25,197 nucleotides of DNA from a virus, in IMG/VR virus record IMGVR_UViG_3300025264_001379, positions 1 through 25,197 of that record. One strand, given 5' to 3'. A program made the position numbers and the translations under genes. Position 1 is the first letter of the stretch; every line of letters starts with the position of its first letter. The notes beneath the pieces were generated by a model that was not told the DNA's origin, made no database searches, and worked only from the letters and a program-made list of their open reading frames with translations. Of the stretch, positions 14,916-20,877 are shown one piece after another.

Positions 14916-15401
14916 TCACTCCTGAATCATGGTGAGCACGCCGCTCTCAATGAACGCGATACGATCATCAAACATGATCTGCTCCACAACCATGTCTTTG
15001 GTGATAGTGCGTTTTGTGTTGTTTGGCTTTCCCCATGCCAGGTAAACGGCTGCCTTGGGTGAGCCTATGGGAGCCTCTCCGCTAAGCAGTCGCTCCCGGC
15101 GCTCTTGGTTCATTGTCGCCATTGCTTTTTTCAGGGCGGCGATAGCAGCCTTTATCTCCGGGGTGTTGCGAGCCTTTTGGCATAGAGACTCTATATCTGC
15201 CTTTTCCTCGAACGCTCCGCCAGCAAGTGCTACGGCGCACGCATGACGAAAAGCCGGCTTATCCTTCTGGATTTTCCAGTAGAACGCATCCTCTTCGGTC
15301 ATTTCTGACCAATTGATGCCGGGATCAAGGTCAGAACTCTCAGCCACGGCGTGGAAGGACAGAGCAAGCCCAAATACAAATACTGCCAAAAACTGCTTCA
15401 T
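14916..15401 (-). CDS. Secreted BamE/SmpA-like protein, possible moron
   Basis: The start is ATG 15401 with GGAGG upstream; the product is 161 residues. Residues 1-20 are a signal peptide (Lys, then FLAVFVFGLALSFHAVA), with no lipobox cysteine, so export to the periplasm is predicted. Residues 113-160 show VYLAWGKPNNTKRTI, then EQIMF, then FIESGVLTMIQ, the pattern of BamE/SmpA-like folds (lGxP ... eqWvy ... fxnGxvtxiq). Cys55 and Cys74 could form a disulfide. The gene sits between the middle operon and the lysis genes, with 77 bp before and a hairpin after it. Neither Mu nor standard relatives need such a gene, so I infer an accessory (moron) gene acting on the host envelope. Its function is unknown. 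Confidence 0.7.
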   Translation of the reverse strand: MKQFLAVFVFGLALSFHAVAESSDLDPGINWSEMTEEDAFYWKIQKDKPAFRHACAVALAGGAFEEKADIESLCQKARNTPEIKAAIAALKKAMATMNQERRERLLSGEAPIGSPKAAVYLAWGKPNNTKRTITKDMVVEQIMFDDRIAFIESGVLTMIQE

Positions 15402-15478
15402 AGCCTTACCTCCATTGTTTGGTCTTAACGATGGCTCAAAAATCGTAACCGGTAAACCCACGACTGGGTGCGCCCATG

Positions 15479-15703
15479 CTACCGGCGCCTTTTGCGGTCG
15501 GCGCCGCTCAGCCGGGCTTTGTTTTTTATGGCGTTCAGTCTGCGGCGCCAATCATCTCGCTCCGCCTCATCTTCGATTCTACCGAGCCAGGCGCGGATCT
15601 CTGGCGGGCGCATGGTGCGAATCATTTGCCAGGCCCTGTGCCAGCGCTGCTTATCTTGCTCAATCTCTGCGCGCTGACTGTCTGGCATGGTGGCCAGATT
15701 CAT
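15479..15703 (-). CDS. Small basic hypothetical protein downstream of Mor
   Basis: A 74-residue protein rich in Arg, Lys, Trp and Glu, ending in ADRKRRR, probably two or three helices (EIEQDKQRWHRAWQMIRTM, then EIRAWLGRIEDEAERDDWRRRL). The ATG at 15703 overlaps the Mor stop by 4 bases (ATGA), so it is co-translated with Mor. I recognise no family. A 5-bp stem (15456-15469) follows in the 77-bp gap, too weak to call a terminator. A nucleic-acid-binding or regulator-partner role is only a guess from charge and position. Confidence 0.7.
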   Translation of the reverse strand: MNLATMPDSQRAEIEQDKQRWHRAWQMIRTMRPPEIRAWLGRIEDEAERDDWRRRLNAIKNKARLSGADRKRRR

Positions 15704-16086
15704 TCAAACAGGTCTCCCTGGTTGTCGTCTTCCGGGTTGGCGTTCAAGATCTTCATCACCTGCCGATCGGTCAGCTCGTACTTCAGCGCCAGCTCGGACA
15801 GCTTGGCACCGCCATTCCGCTCCCGGCGGATAGCGCGGTTGCGGATCTCGGTCTTCAGGTGCTTGCCCCTGGGCACTTTCAGTCGCTCGCCGGCCATATA
15901 CTCGCTGAGGGTTTGGGCGGCCTCTGCGCCTACGGCGTCCACCAGCGGGTGGTGGTGAGGCATTCGCTGGGGCACCCAGAACTCGGTGCCTCCAAATGCG
16001 TCCATCAGCTTCAGCACGGCAGGCAGGCCAATAACCTCCGCAAGATCGGCCATGGAGGCCGGCAGCAGTTCAGCTTCAGCGGTCAT
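15700..16086 (-). CDS. mor: Middle/late transcription activator, Mor family
   Basis: A 128-residue Mor/C family protein, nearly the same length as Mu Mor. The N-terminal half contains the dimerisation part (LAEVIGLPAVLKLMDAFGGTEFWVP, about residues 14-38). The C-terminal half has the HTH (NRAIRRERNGGAKLSELALKYELTDRQVMKIL, split across 83-115). In Mu, Mor turns on the middle promoter Pm and its relative C turns on the late promoters. Only one such gene is present here, as in B3/D3112-type phages, so it probably activates late genes directly. The ATG overlaps the previous stop by 4 bases. Confidence 0.9.
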   Translation of the reverse strand: MTAEAELLPASMADLAEVIGLPAVLKLMDAFGGTEFWVPQRMPHHHPLVDAVGAEAAQTLSEYMAGERLKVPRGKHLKTEIRNRAIRRERNGGAKLSELALKYELTDRQVMKILNANPEDDNQGDLFE

Positions 16087-16586
16087 TTCTTCACCTTATA
16101 CTGGTTTGGGTCTACACCAAGCCGGCGCATATGGGCTTCCCACTTGCGCTGGGCCTCCTCGGGGCTTTCCTCCATGCCCTGCTTTTTCTCCGTTACCGTC
16201 GGCCGGCCGCCATCTGCCTCGGCGGCTGGCCTGCGGGCGTCAGGTGCCACGCTGGCCAGCACCTGCTTCAGGTAGTTGTGGTTCTTGAGCGGGTGGTTTT
16301 CGCCTCTCTGGCGTTTCTCATGCAGGCTGCGGACTGTGTCCTGCAGTGCCGCCACCAGGCTGTCACGGTCGGCAATGGCCAGCGCCTCCTGGGCCAGCTT
16401 CAGGGCTCGGGCATTACTGAGGTCTGACTTTGCAGGACGAAACAGCGCCAGGTATTGCACCAGCGGCCTAGCCAGGGGCCGACCGAGGCCGGACAGCAGG
16501 CCCAGCAGCTCACTGCCGGCGTCGTCCTGGATCAGCGCATCCAGGTGCAGGTGGCTATGGCAAACGGGGCAGCGGCCTAGTTTCAT
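16083..16586 (-). CDS. Hypothetical protein with N-terminal CPVCH zinc motif
   Basis: The start at ATG 16586 is favoured by a 4-base overlap with the GemA stop (ATGA) and a purine-rich GGAAAGGGGCGG upstream. The product is 167 residues. It begins MKLGRCPVCHSHLHLDAL, half of a zinc ribbon, with no second CxxC visible. A helical region follows and the C-terminus is basic (NQYKVKK). A KNHNYLKQVLASV segment near residue 100 resembles phage proteins found between GemA and Mor in Pseudomonas Mu-like phages, but I cannot name a function. It overlaps Mor by 4 bases. Confidence 0.75.
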   Translation of the reverse strand: MKLGRCPVCHSHLHLDALIQDDAGSELLGLLSGLGRPLARPLVQYLALFRPAKSDLSNARALKLAQEALAIADRDSLVAALQDTVRSLHEKRQRGENHPLKNHNYLKQVLASVAPDARRPAAEADGGRPTVTEKKQGMEESPEEAQRKWEAHMRRLGVDPNQYKVKK

Positions 16587-17176
16587 TTTTCCGCCCCTTT
16601 CCGGTGCTCTTCCAACCATTGGTCCGAGCCCATGTAGTGGGCACACAACCGAGCCAGCATCCTCCTGTTTCTTCGCCAGTTCTTCGGCAGGCCAGAAAAC
16701 TGTTTTTCTGCGTCTTCAAGCGTTAGATTCTGATCTTTCAGACAGCGCTCTAACGCGCTCAGCAGGCGGCGCTTCTCCAGCTCAACATCGAGAGCTGCAA
16801 TCAAACCGGTGTATTGCTCCACGGTTTTAAGCCACGCGCAGCGCTCGATCTTGTACTGGCGCTTAGCAATGGCGTCGGCGTAGCTCCACGGGGCTTTCAG
16901 CTCGGCCAACAGGGCCTCAATCTTCTGCAGCATGGGCTGGGCGTCCAGGTTGTGCGGCTTGCCAGGGTACTGCGCCACGCGCTTCCGGGGCTTGGCCTTA
17001 AAGCCGCGTTCCTTCATGTGCTGCACAATCTTGTGCAGCTCTGCCACGTTGCAGTCAGAGCAGGAGCGCTTGCCGCCGGTAACGGTGGCGATCATCTGGC
17101 GGTAGGTATCTTCGTCCAGCGCCAGCTCTTTACGGGCAATGTGGATCTGGGCGAGTACGCCTTTGCGGTTGCTCAT
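16583..17176 (-). CDS. gemA: GemA/gp16 regulatory protein (DUF1018)
   Basis: A 197-residue protein. The N-terminal part (residues 4-60: VLAQIHIARKELALDEDTYRQMI, then TGGKRSCSDC, then ELHKIVQHMKERGF) is the DUF1018 signature of Mu GemA/gp16. C39 and C42 give a small Cys pair. In Mu, GemA modulates host gene expression and DNA supercoiling. The C-terminal part (about 80-197) is helical and basic. The ATG overlaps the previous stop by 4 bases. The gene contains one of the two GCGTTAGA-N21-TCTAACGC inverted repeats (16720-16756), where the Leu codons are TTA and CTA rather than the usual CTG. Confidence 0.88.
   Translation of the reverse strand: MSNRKGVLAQIHIARKELALDEDTYRQMIATVTGGKRSCSDCNVAELHKIVQHMKERGFKAKPRKRVAQYPGKPHNLDAQPMLQKIEALLAELKAPWSYADAIAKRQYKIERCAWLKTVEQYTGLIAALDVELEKRRLLSALERCLKDQNLTLEDAEKQFSGLPKNWRRNRRMLARLCAHYMGSDQWLEEHRKGAEK
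16720..16756. repeat. GCGTTAGA-N21-TCTAACGC inverted repeat (copy in gemA)
   Basis: A perfect 8-bp inverted repeat with a 21-bp spacer lies inside gemA. The same arms with the same spacer length occur at 22757-22793 in the transposase gene, while the spacers differ in sequence. This looks like a spaced binding site or stem-loop rather than a duplicated segment. Confidence 0.6.
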
Positions 17177-17490
17177 TTAGCGACTCCGTTGCGGCAGCTT
17201 GTGGGATCAAAAATCCTAGACTCAAGGCTGCCCTCCCACTCAAAGAACATGTCAGCCTGGCCGTTTCCGTCTACAGCTGCGAGAAGTCTCTTCGCAAGCC
17301 TCACAGCGTCGTCGCGGGTAAGTTGAACGGTTGACCCTTGCAATCCTCCGTTCCATTCAACTCGCAGAGCCACCCATTGGCCGCAGGAGTCTTTGTATGG
17401 CGCTGTTATCAGCCGGTGTCCGGAATAAATTGCATACATTTGCAAGGGTGCGTCGTTCAACTCGAAACTGCTTTTATGCTCATCCGTCAT
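17173..17490 (-). CDS. Hypothetical protein, first gene of the middle operon
   Basis: The start ATG 17490 (MTDEHKSSFEL) is preceded by AGGAG at 10 bases, giving 105 residues; longer upstream frames lack a ribosome-binding site. It contains a strand-rich core (MYAIYSGHRLITAPY, WVALRVEWNGG) and a helix (TRDDAVRLAKRLLAAV). No family is recognised. It follows an 88-bp gap holding two hairpins, and its stop overlaps the GemA start by 4 bases, so it probably opens the middle operon. Confidence 0.7.
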   Translation of the reverse strand: MTDEHKSSFELNDAPLQMYAIYSGHRLITAPYKDSCGQWVALRVEWNGGLQGSTVQLTRDDAVRLAKRLLAAVDGNGQADMFFEWEGSLESRIFDPTSCRNGVAK

Positions 17491-17534
17491 CGCTGTCAGG
17501 CTCCTGGCTTTATGAATTCGGCTGCTCATCAGTA

Positions 17535-17573
17535 CCGGGCCACCACGCCCGGCAGACGCCCCGGCTGGGGCGT
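17535..17573. terminator. Tandem GC-rich hairpins between early and middle genes
   Basis: CCGGGC-N6-GCCCGG (17535-17552) and ACGCCCC-GGCT-GGGGCGT (17556-17573) are two perfect stems of 6 and 7 bp, 3 bases apart, just after the stop at 17579. Neither has a clear T-run on the minus strand; the plus strand continues TTTCGCTT. They may attenuate early transcripts or protect the message end. Intrinsic termination is uncertain. Confidence 0.4.
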
Positions 17574-17578
17574 TTCGC

Positions 17579-17809
17579 TTAGTGTTTTTGGTTGGATCTA
17601 CTAACGCATTGCTCCTGCTGCACGTCGAACGTTTCACGTATCGCTTCGCGGATGGCGTCGCACCCAACCATTGCCAGGACTTGCACGATGGTTGGGTCTT
17701 CGCCCATTTTGTCGCCGTGAAAGTCCAGCCCGACCTGGAACCCCTTTTCTAGCGATTCCAGGGTGATGGTGGCCCTGGCTCCTACCTTCATTCCGGTGGT
17801 TTCAGCCAT
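17579..17809 (-). CDS. Hypothetical protein downstream of HU
   Basis: A 76-residue protein overlapping the HU gene end by 8 bases, with AAGGA upstream of ATG 17809 inside HU. It starts METT-like (MAETTGMKVGARATITLES) and contains a helix GCDAIREAIRETFDV. There is no signal peptide or Cys motif of known type. It ends the early operon before the tandem hairpins. No family is recognised. Confidence 0.65.
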   Translation of the reverse strand: MAETTGMKVGARATITLESLEKGFQVGLDFHGDKMGEDPTIVQVLAMVGCDAIREAIRETFDVQQEQCVSRSNQKH

Positions 17810-18101
17810 GATTCACCCGATCCTTCAGCGCTTTGGCTGGCTTGAGCTTCACTACCCGAGACGCCGGAACCGTCAGCTCTTCACCCGTCTGCGGGTTGCG
17901 GCCGGTGCGAGCGGCGCGTTCTGAAACCACCAGCTTGCCGATCTCCGGCAGGACTACTTCATTGCCCTGGCGCAGCTCTGAGGCAACCACATCGCCCAGG
18001 GCGGCCAGAACGGCGGTCATATCGGCCTTGCTGATCTGGCAGCTTTCGCGCAGTTCGTGGTGGCGCTTGATCAGGGCTTCAGTCAGTTGTGCTTTGTTCA
18101 C
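17802..18101 (-). CDS. HU/IHF-family DNA-bending protein
   Basis: A 99-residue HU-type protein. The C-terminal half holds the classic arm: IGKLVVSERAARTGRNPQTG (about 54-73) with the intercalating Pro70, then PASRVVKLKPAKALKD. The N-terminal helices carry a few extra residues relative to host HU (HHELRESCQISKAD). Host HU and IHF are needed for Mu transpososome assembly and early control, so a phage-encoded copy in the transposition operon suggests self-supply of the DNA bender. The gene follows DUF3164 by 35 bases and overlaps the next gene by 8. Confidence 0.93.
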   Translation of the reverse strand: MNKAQLTEALIKRHHELRESCQISKADMTAVLAALGDVVASELRQGNEVVLPEIGKLVVSERAARTGRNPQTGEELTVPASRVVKLKPAKALKDRVNHG

Positions 18102-18136
18102 GTTGTATTCCTCTTAGGTTTGCGGGGGTTGCTTGG

Positions 18137-18754
18137 TTAAAGGGCCGCTACGTCGAGCGGGATTTGGCGGTGCGGGCCGTCTTCGCCCTGCCGCTCGTAG
18201 AAGCGCAGATAGCTCTTGCTGCCGGTGATCTGGATGGAATCCATAATTGCCTGCATGGCCTGCTGCCACTTCTCGTCTTTGATGTTCAGGCTGCGAAGGC
18301 CCAGCACTCGGGCGGTGCTTATCTTGCCTTCCTTATCGGTCTGGAAGGCGTGTTCAACCAGGGCCTGCACTTCGGAGCTGCTGCCGGCGGTCCACTCGTG
18401 AATGCACTGGTCAATCAGCTCCTTAGCTACCTGAAGTCGTTCGTCAAACGCCAGATGGTCGGCCACGGCGCGCTTTACCTGGTACTGGCCATCAAAGCTG
18501 GCCAGGGTTACGTTGCCTTTCTTGCCGCCGTAGGCCGTGTCGTACTCGCGGGCGCTCAGTTCCAGGAAGGCTTCTACCTCGCTGGAAATCTCCGCTTTTA
18601 CCCGGCGCATCTCGTCTTGCAGGGTTTTCACCTTGCCGATCACCCGCTGCACCAGGTCATCACGCAGCCGGTCGATGTCTTTGATTTGGTCCACCGGTAC
18701 CCAGTGGCCTTTTGCGTTGCGGCGGAACTTATCCGCCTGGGCTACTTCGCTCAT
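18137..18754 (-). CDS. DUF3164 family protein
   Basis: A 205-residue protein with the DUF3164 signature: GHWVPVDQIKDIDRLRDDLV near residues 16-35, the GNVTLASFDGQYQVKRAV segment and a C-terminal SKSYLRFYERQ. Such proteins are conserved in the early operon of Mu-like phages; the function is unknown. It is largely helical and charged. GAGG lies upstream of ATG 18754, which follows the previous stop by 11 bases, so it is the first early gene not joined by an overlap. Confidence 0.88.
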   Translation of the reverse strand: MSEVAQADKFRRNAKGHWVPVDQIKDIDRLRDDLVQRVIGKVKTLQDEMRRVKAEISSEVEAFLELSAREYDTAYGGKKGNVTLASFDGQYQVKRAVADHLAFDERLQVAKELIDQCIHEWTAGSSSEVQALVEHAFQTDKEGKISTARVLGLRSLNIKDEKWQQAMQAIMDSIQITGSKSYLRFYERQGEDGPHRQIPLDVAAL

Positions 18755-18765
18755 AACTCAGAACC

Positions 18766-19116
18766 TCACGTGGTTTGGGGTTGCGGACGGGTGGTGCGCT
18801 TGAAACAGCTCAGCCTGCCGCGTCTTTTGGGGTGCCTCAGGTGGCGCAGGGGCTCGAACGGCCGCACATTGTTGCGCGGCAGGTCGTCCAGCTCCCGGGT
18901 GATTTCTTCGGCCCGTTCTTGCAGGATTTCTTCCCGAATGAGTCTCACGCGGACCGTGGTTTGTGCTGGCATCAGCGGGAACGGAGCGCCCAACAGGTGC
19001 TCATACCGGGCCGGATCGGCCAGATACTGGTCCAGGCTTACGCCGTGTTTGTAGAGCATGTGGCTCGCGTATTGGTCGGCGTAATGCTCCAGATAGGCGG
19101 TTGGGTACATTTTCAC
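18766..19116 (-). CDS. Hypothetical early protein
   Basis: The start is a GTG at 19116 that overlaps the previous TGA by 4 bases (GTGA); an ATG at 19110 (MYPTAYLEHY) is an alternative. About 116 residues. The N-terminus is Tyr/His-rich, the middle helical and acidic (LIREEILQERAEEITREL), and the C-terminus basic and Arg/Pro-rich (RHPKRRGRLSCFKRTTRPQP). No family is recognised. It closes the chain of overlapping early genes. Confidence 0.65.
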   Translation of the reverse strand: MKMYPTAYLEHYADQYASHMLYKHGVSLDQYLADPARYEHLLGAPFPLMPAQTTVRVRLIREEILQERAEEITRELDDLPRNNVRPFEPLRHLRHPKRRGRLSCFKRTTRPQPQTT

Positions 19117-19472
19117 TGGTTATCTCCCATGGCTGCCGGGTTGCGCGGGCAGCTTCGGCACGCTCGGTAAAGGCGAATACGGGTCGGGTTGCTGCCAATG
19201 AATGGCTTGGCGCGCTCTTTTTGGCACTGCTCGCCAGTGATCTCGCCCAACACCGGGCAATCCACAAAAGATGCCCAAGTCATAATGGCCTTCTCCATTC
19301 GACCGGTATTGGCCGGGTATTTGTTGGCAAGCAAAGTACTGACGCTGGCGCGGTTCACGCCGATTCGCTCGGCTGCCGCGTGGTTGCTGCCCGCCTGGGC
19401 AACAAGTCGAGCCAACACGCGGATAAACTCGGGCGGCTCTGGGCCCCAGGCGCTGATATCAGGCTTCTTCAC
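19113..19472 (-). CDS. HTH DNA-binding protein with Cys-rich C-terminus
   Basis: The real start is GTG 19472, which overlaps the previous TGA by 4 bases (GTGA); a longer upstream frame lies inside the neighbouring gene and is rejected. The product is 119 residues. Residues about 18-56 form an XRE-like HTH (VLARLVAQAGSNHAAAERI, GVNRASVSTLLANKYP). The C-terminal half has Cys in DCPVLGEITGEQC and RACRSCP, a possible zinc site. It is probably an early regulator in the transposition operon. The exact role is unknown. Confidence 0.75.
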   Translation of the reverse strand: MKKPDISAWGPEPPEFIRVLARLVAQAGSNHAAAERIGVNRASVSTLLANKYPANTGRMEKAIMTWASFVDCPVLGEITGEQCQKERAKPFIGSNPTRIRLYRACRSCPRNPAAMGDNQ

Positions 19473-20101
19473 AGCAATTCCTCCGGCTCGTCGGCGTACA
19501 TCACCTTGTTCAAGTTCGGGTCGTACACGGTTTTCACGTTTTGAATCTGGGGCGGGCGCGGGCCTGTGTCCATGCGGGGGATCAGGCACAACTTCTCCAT
19601 GCGCCCCTTGCGGCGGTTGCAAGGCTCTACCACCTCCAGGTACCCCGCCTTTTTCAGCATGTGCACATAACGCTTGGCAGAGGTGACCTTTACTTCTATT
19701 CCGGAGCTGCTGGCGTGTGCGGCCAACTGCCTGGCATCCAGTGCGCCAAGCATGCGCATGCAGCGCCACATGGCTTCTTGGCCCATCCCGGAGGTGACCG
19801 GCTGGCCATCGCGGGTTAAGCGTGGGGCCTCGATGCCGGTGTCTTTAATCAGCTGGTAGTCCGAGCGCTCGTAACGCTCGTCGGTCAGGCGCACCACGTA
19901 TCCCCCGGCCATCAGGCTCTGGATGTAGGTTTTCACGGTTTCGTCATCCACATTGGCGGCCCGGGCCACATCGTAAATGCGGAACTTCAGTTTGAACTTC
20001 CGGATTTGCTCCCACACGCGCTGGCGCGGAGGCTTGCCACCAATCAATTCCATTTGCGCGGGCTTGCGATAGCCCTGGCGGTTGGCTACAGCTGTACTCA
20101 T
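19469..20101 (-). CDS. Tandem winged-helix DNA-binding protein
   Basis: The start is ATG 20101, overlapping the MuB stop by 4 bases (ATGA), giving 210 residues. Two winged-helix-like units are visible: residues about 28-75 (VWEQIRKFKLKFRIYDVARAA, DDETVKTYIQSLMAGGYVVRL) and about 110-155 (EAMWRCMRMLGALDARQLAAH, TSAKRYVHMLKKAGYLEVVEP). It follows an ATPase that lacks the N-terminal HTH of Mu B, so it may supply DNA binding in trans; that is a hypothesis. No named family is recognised. Confidence 0.75.
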   Translation of the reverse strand: MSTAVANRQGYRKPAQMELIGGKPPRQRVWEQIRKFKLKFRIYDVARAANVDDETVKTYIQSLMAGGYVVRLTDERYERSDYQLIKDTGIEAPRLTRDGQPVTSGMGQEAMWRCMRMLGALDARQLAAHASSSGIEVKVTSAKRYVHMLKKAGYLEVVEPCNRRKGRMEKLCLIPRMDTGPRPPQIQNVKTVYDPNLNKVMYADEPEELL

Positions 20102-20877
20102 GCCAACCTCCGCTTCGGTGCTTCTCCGGTGTAAAGCTCTCGGCGACCCCATGTTTTGCGATCAATGCGCGATGCGCCCGCAGCGGTGGCAGCGTCGGCA
20201 ATCAACTCCAGATTCACCGCCACCCGGCGAACGCTGCCCCCGGAAATTTCTACCAAGTGTGCTAGCAGGTCTTCCGCGATATCCACGCCCGGGGCGTACA
20301 GCGGTGCCAGTTTCACCGCATCTTCCAAGGTGACTGGCTGCGCCCCCACCCAGCTCAGAATCCGACCGTGAAAGCGCTCCCATTTTTTAAGCTTGGTGGG
20401 CATTTGCTCTTCGCCAATGATCAGAATCGGGGCGTGACTGGCTTCGTACAGATCGCGAATCAACTCCACCGCCTTTTTCTCTACCAGGTGATCCATCTCG
20501 TCGATAATCAGGGGGCGGCCGCTCATCGCCAGCTCCTGCGCTGCCTGGTCCAGCATTTCCGGGATGGTCTTCGCCGGCTGCATGCCCATTTCATGCAAAA
20601 TGGCCAGCAGGGTATGCTTCTTTGTCCACACGCTTTTGGCCTGCACGTAGTAGGCGCGGCGGCGGCAGGCTACATGGGTAGCCGCTACCGATTTACCAAA
20701 CCCGCTCGGGCCATACAGACACACCATGCCCGGCAGACTGCCGGTGCGATCAATGGCGCGCTCAAGAGCCACATCGCACAGGCCCAGGTTTGCAGTTTCA
20801 GCTACGCCGTTGACGGCCAATACTTTCTCGTTCAACATATTCATATCGCTCTTTTCTGGTGATTGTTTGGGGCTCAT
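20098..20877 (-). CDS. B: Transposition target-capture ATPase, Mu B-like
   Basis: A 259-residue AAA+ ATPase. Walker A is GPSGFGKS (56-63) and Walker B is LIIDEMD (122-128). A sensor-like LIIGEEQMP follows, and a C-terminal helical domain contains ISGGSVRRVAVNLEL. MuB proteins coat target DNA as ATP-bound filaments, capture the target for MuA and give target immunity. It lacks roughly the first 50 residues of the 312-residue Mu B, which hold a HTH. The ATG at 20877 overlaps the transposase stop by 4 bases; an internal ATG at residue 12 has a somewhat better ribosome-binding site. Confidence 0.92.
   Translation of the reverse strand: MSPKQSPEKSDMNMLNEKVLAVNGVAETANLGLCDVALERAIDRTGSLPGMVCLYGPSGFGKSVAATHVACRRRAYYVQAKSVWTKKHTLLAILHEMGMQPAKTIPEMLDQAAQELAMSGRPLIIDEMDHLVEKKAVELIRDLYEASHAPILIIGEEQMPTKLKKWERFHGRILSWVGAQPVTLEDAVKLAPLYAPGVDIAEDLLAHLVEISGGSVRRVAVNLELIADAATAAGASRIDRKTWGRRELYTGEAPKRRLA

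Noticed and set aside
15402-15551. Upstream extension of the secreted protein gene
   Set aside because: It would bury the signal peptide in the interior. ATG 15401 has a strong GGAGG and gives a proper N-terminal signal.
17491-17667. Upstream extension of the 105-residue middle gene
   Set aside because: It would run through two hairpins and into the preceding gene, while ATG 17490 has AGGAG at good spacing.
17802-18101. HU gene as a host gene marking the prophage edge
   Set aside because: It is flanked on both sides by phage early genes and overlaps one of them, so it belongs to the phage.
19473-19769. Upstream extension of the HTH/Cys gene to give 218 residues
   Set aside because: The extension lies inside the tandem winged-helix gene in another frame and has low-quality Arg/Pro sequence. 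The GTG at 19472 has the operon's typical 4-base overlap.
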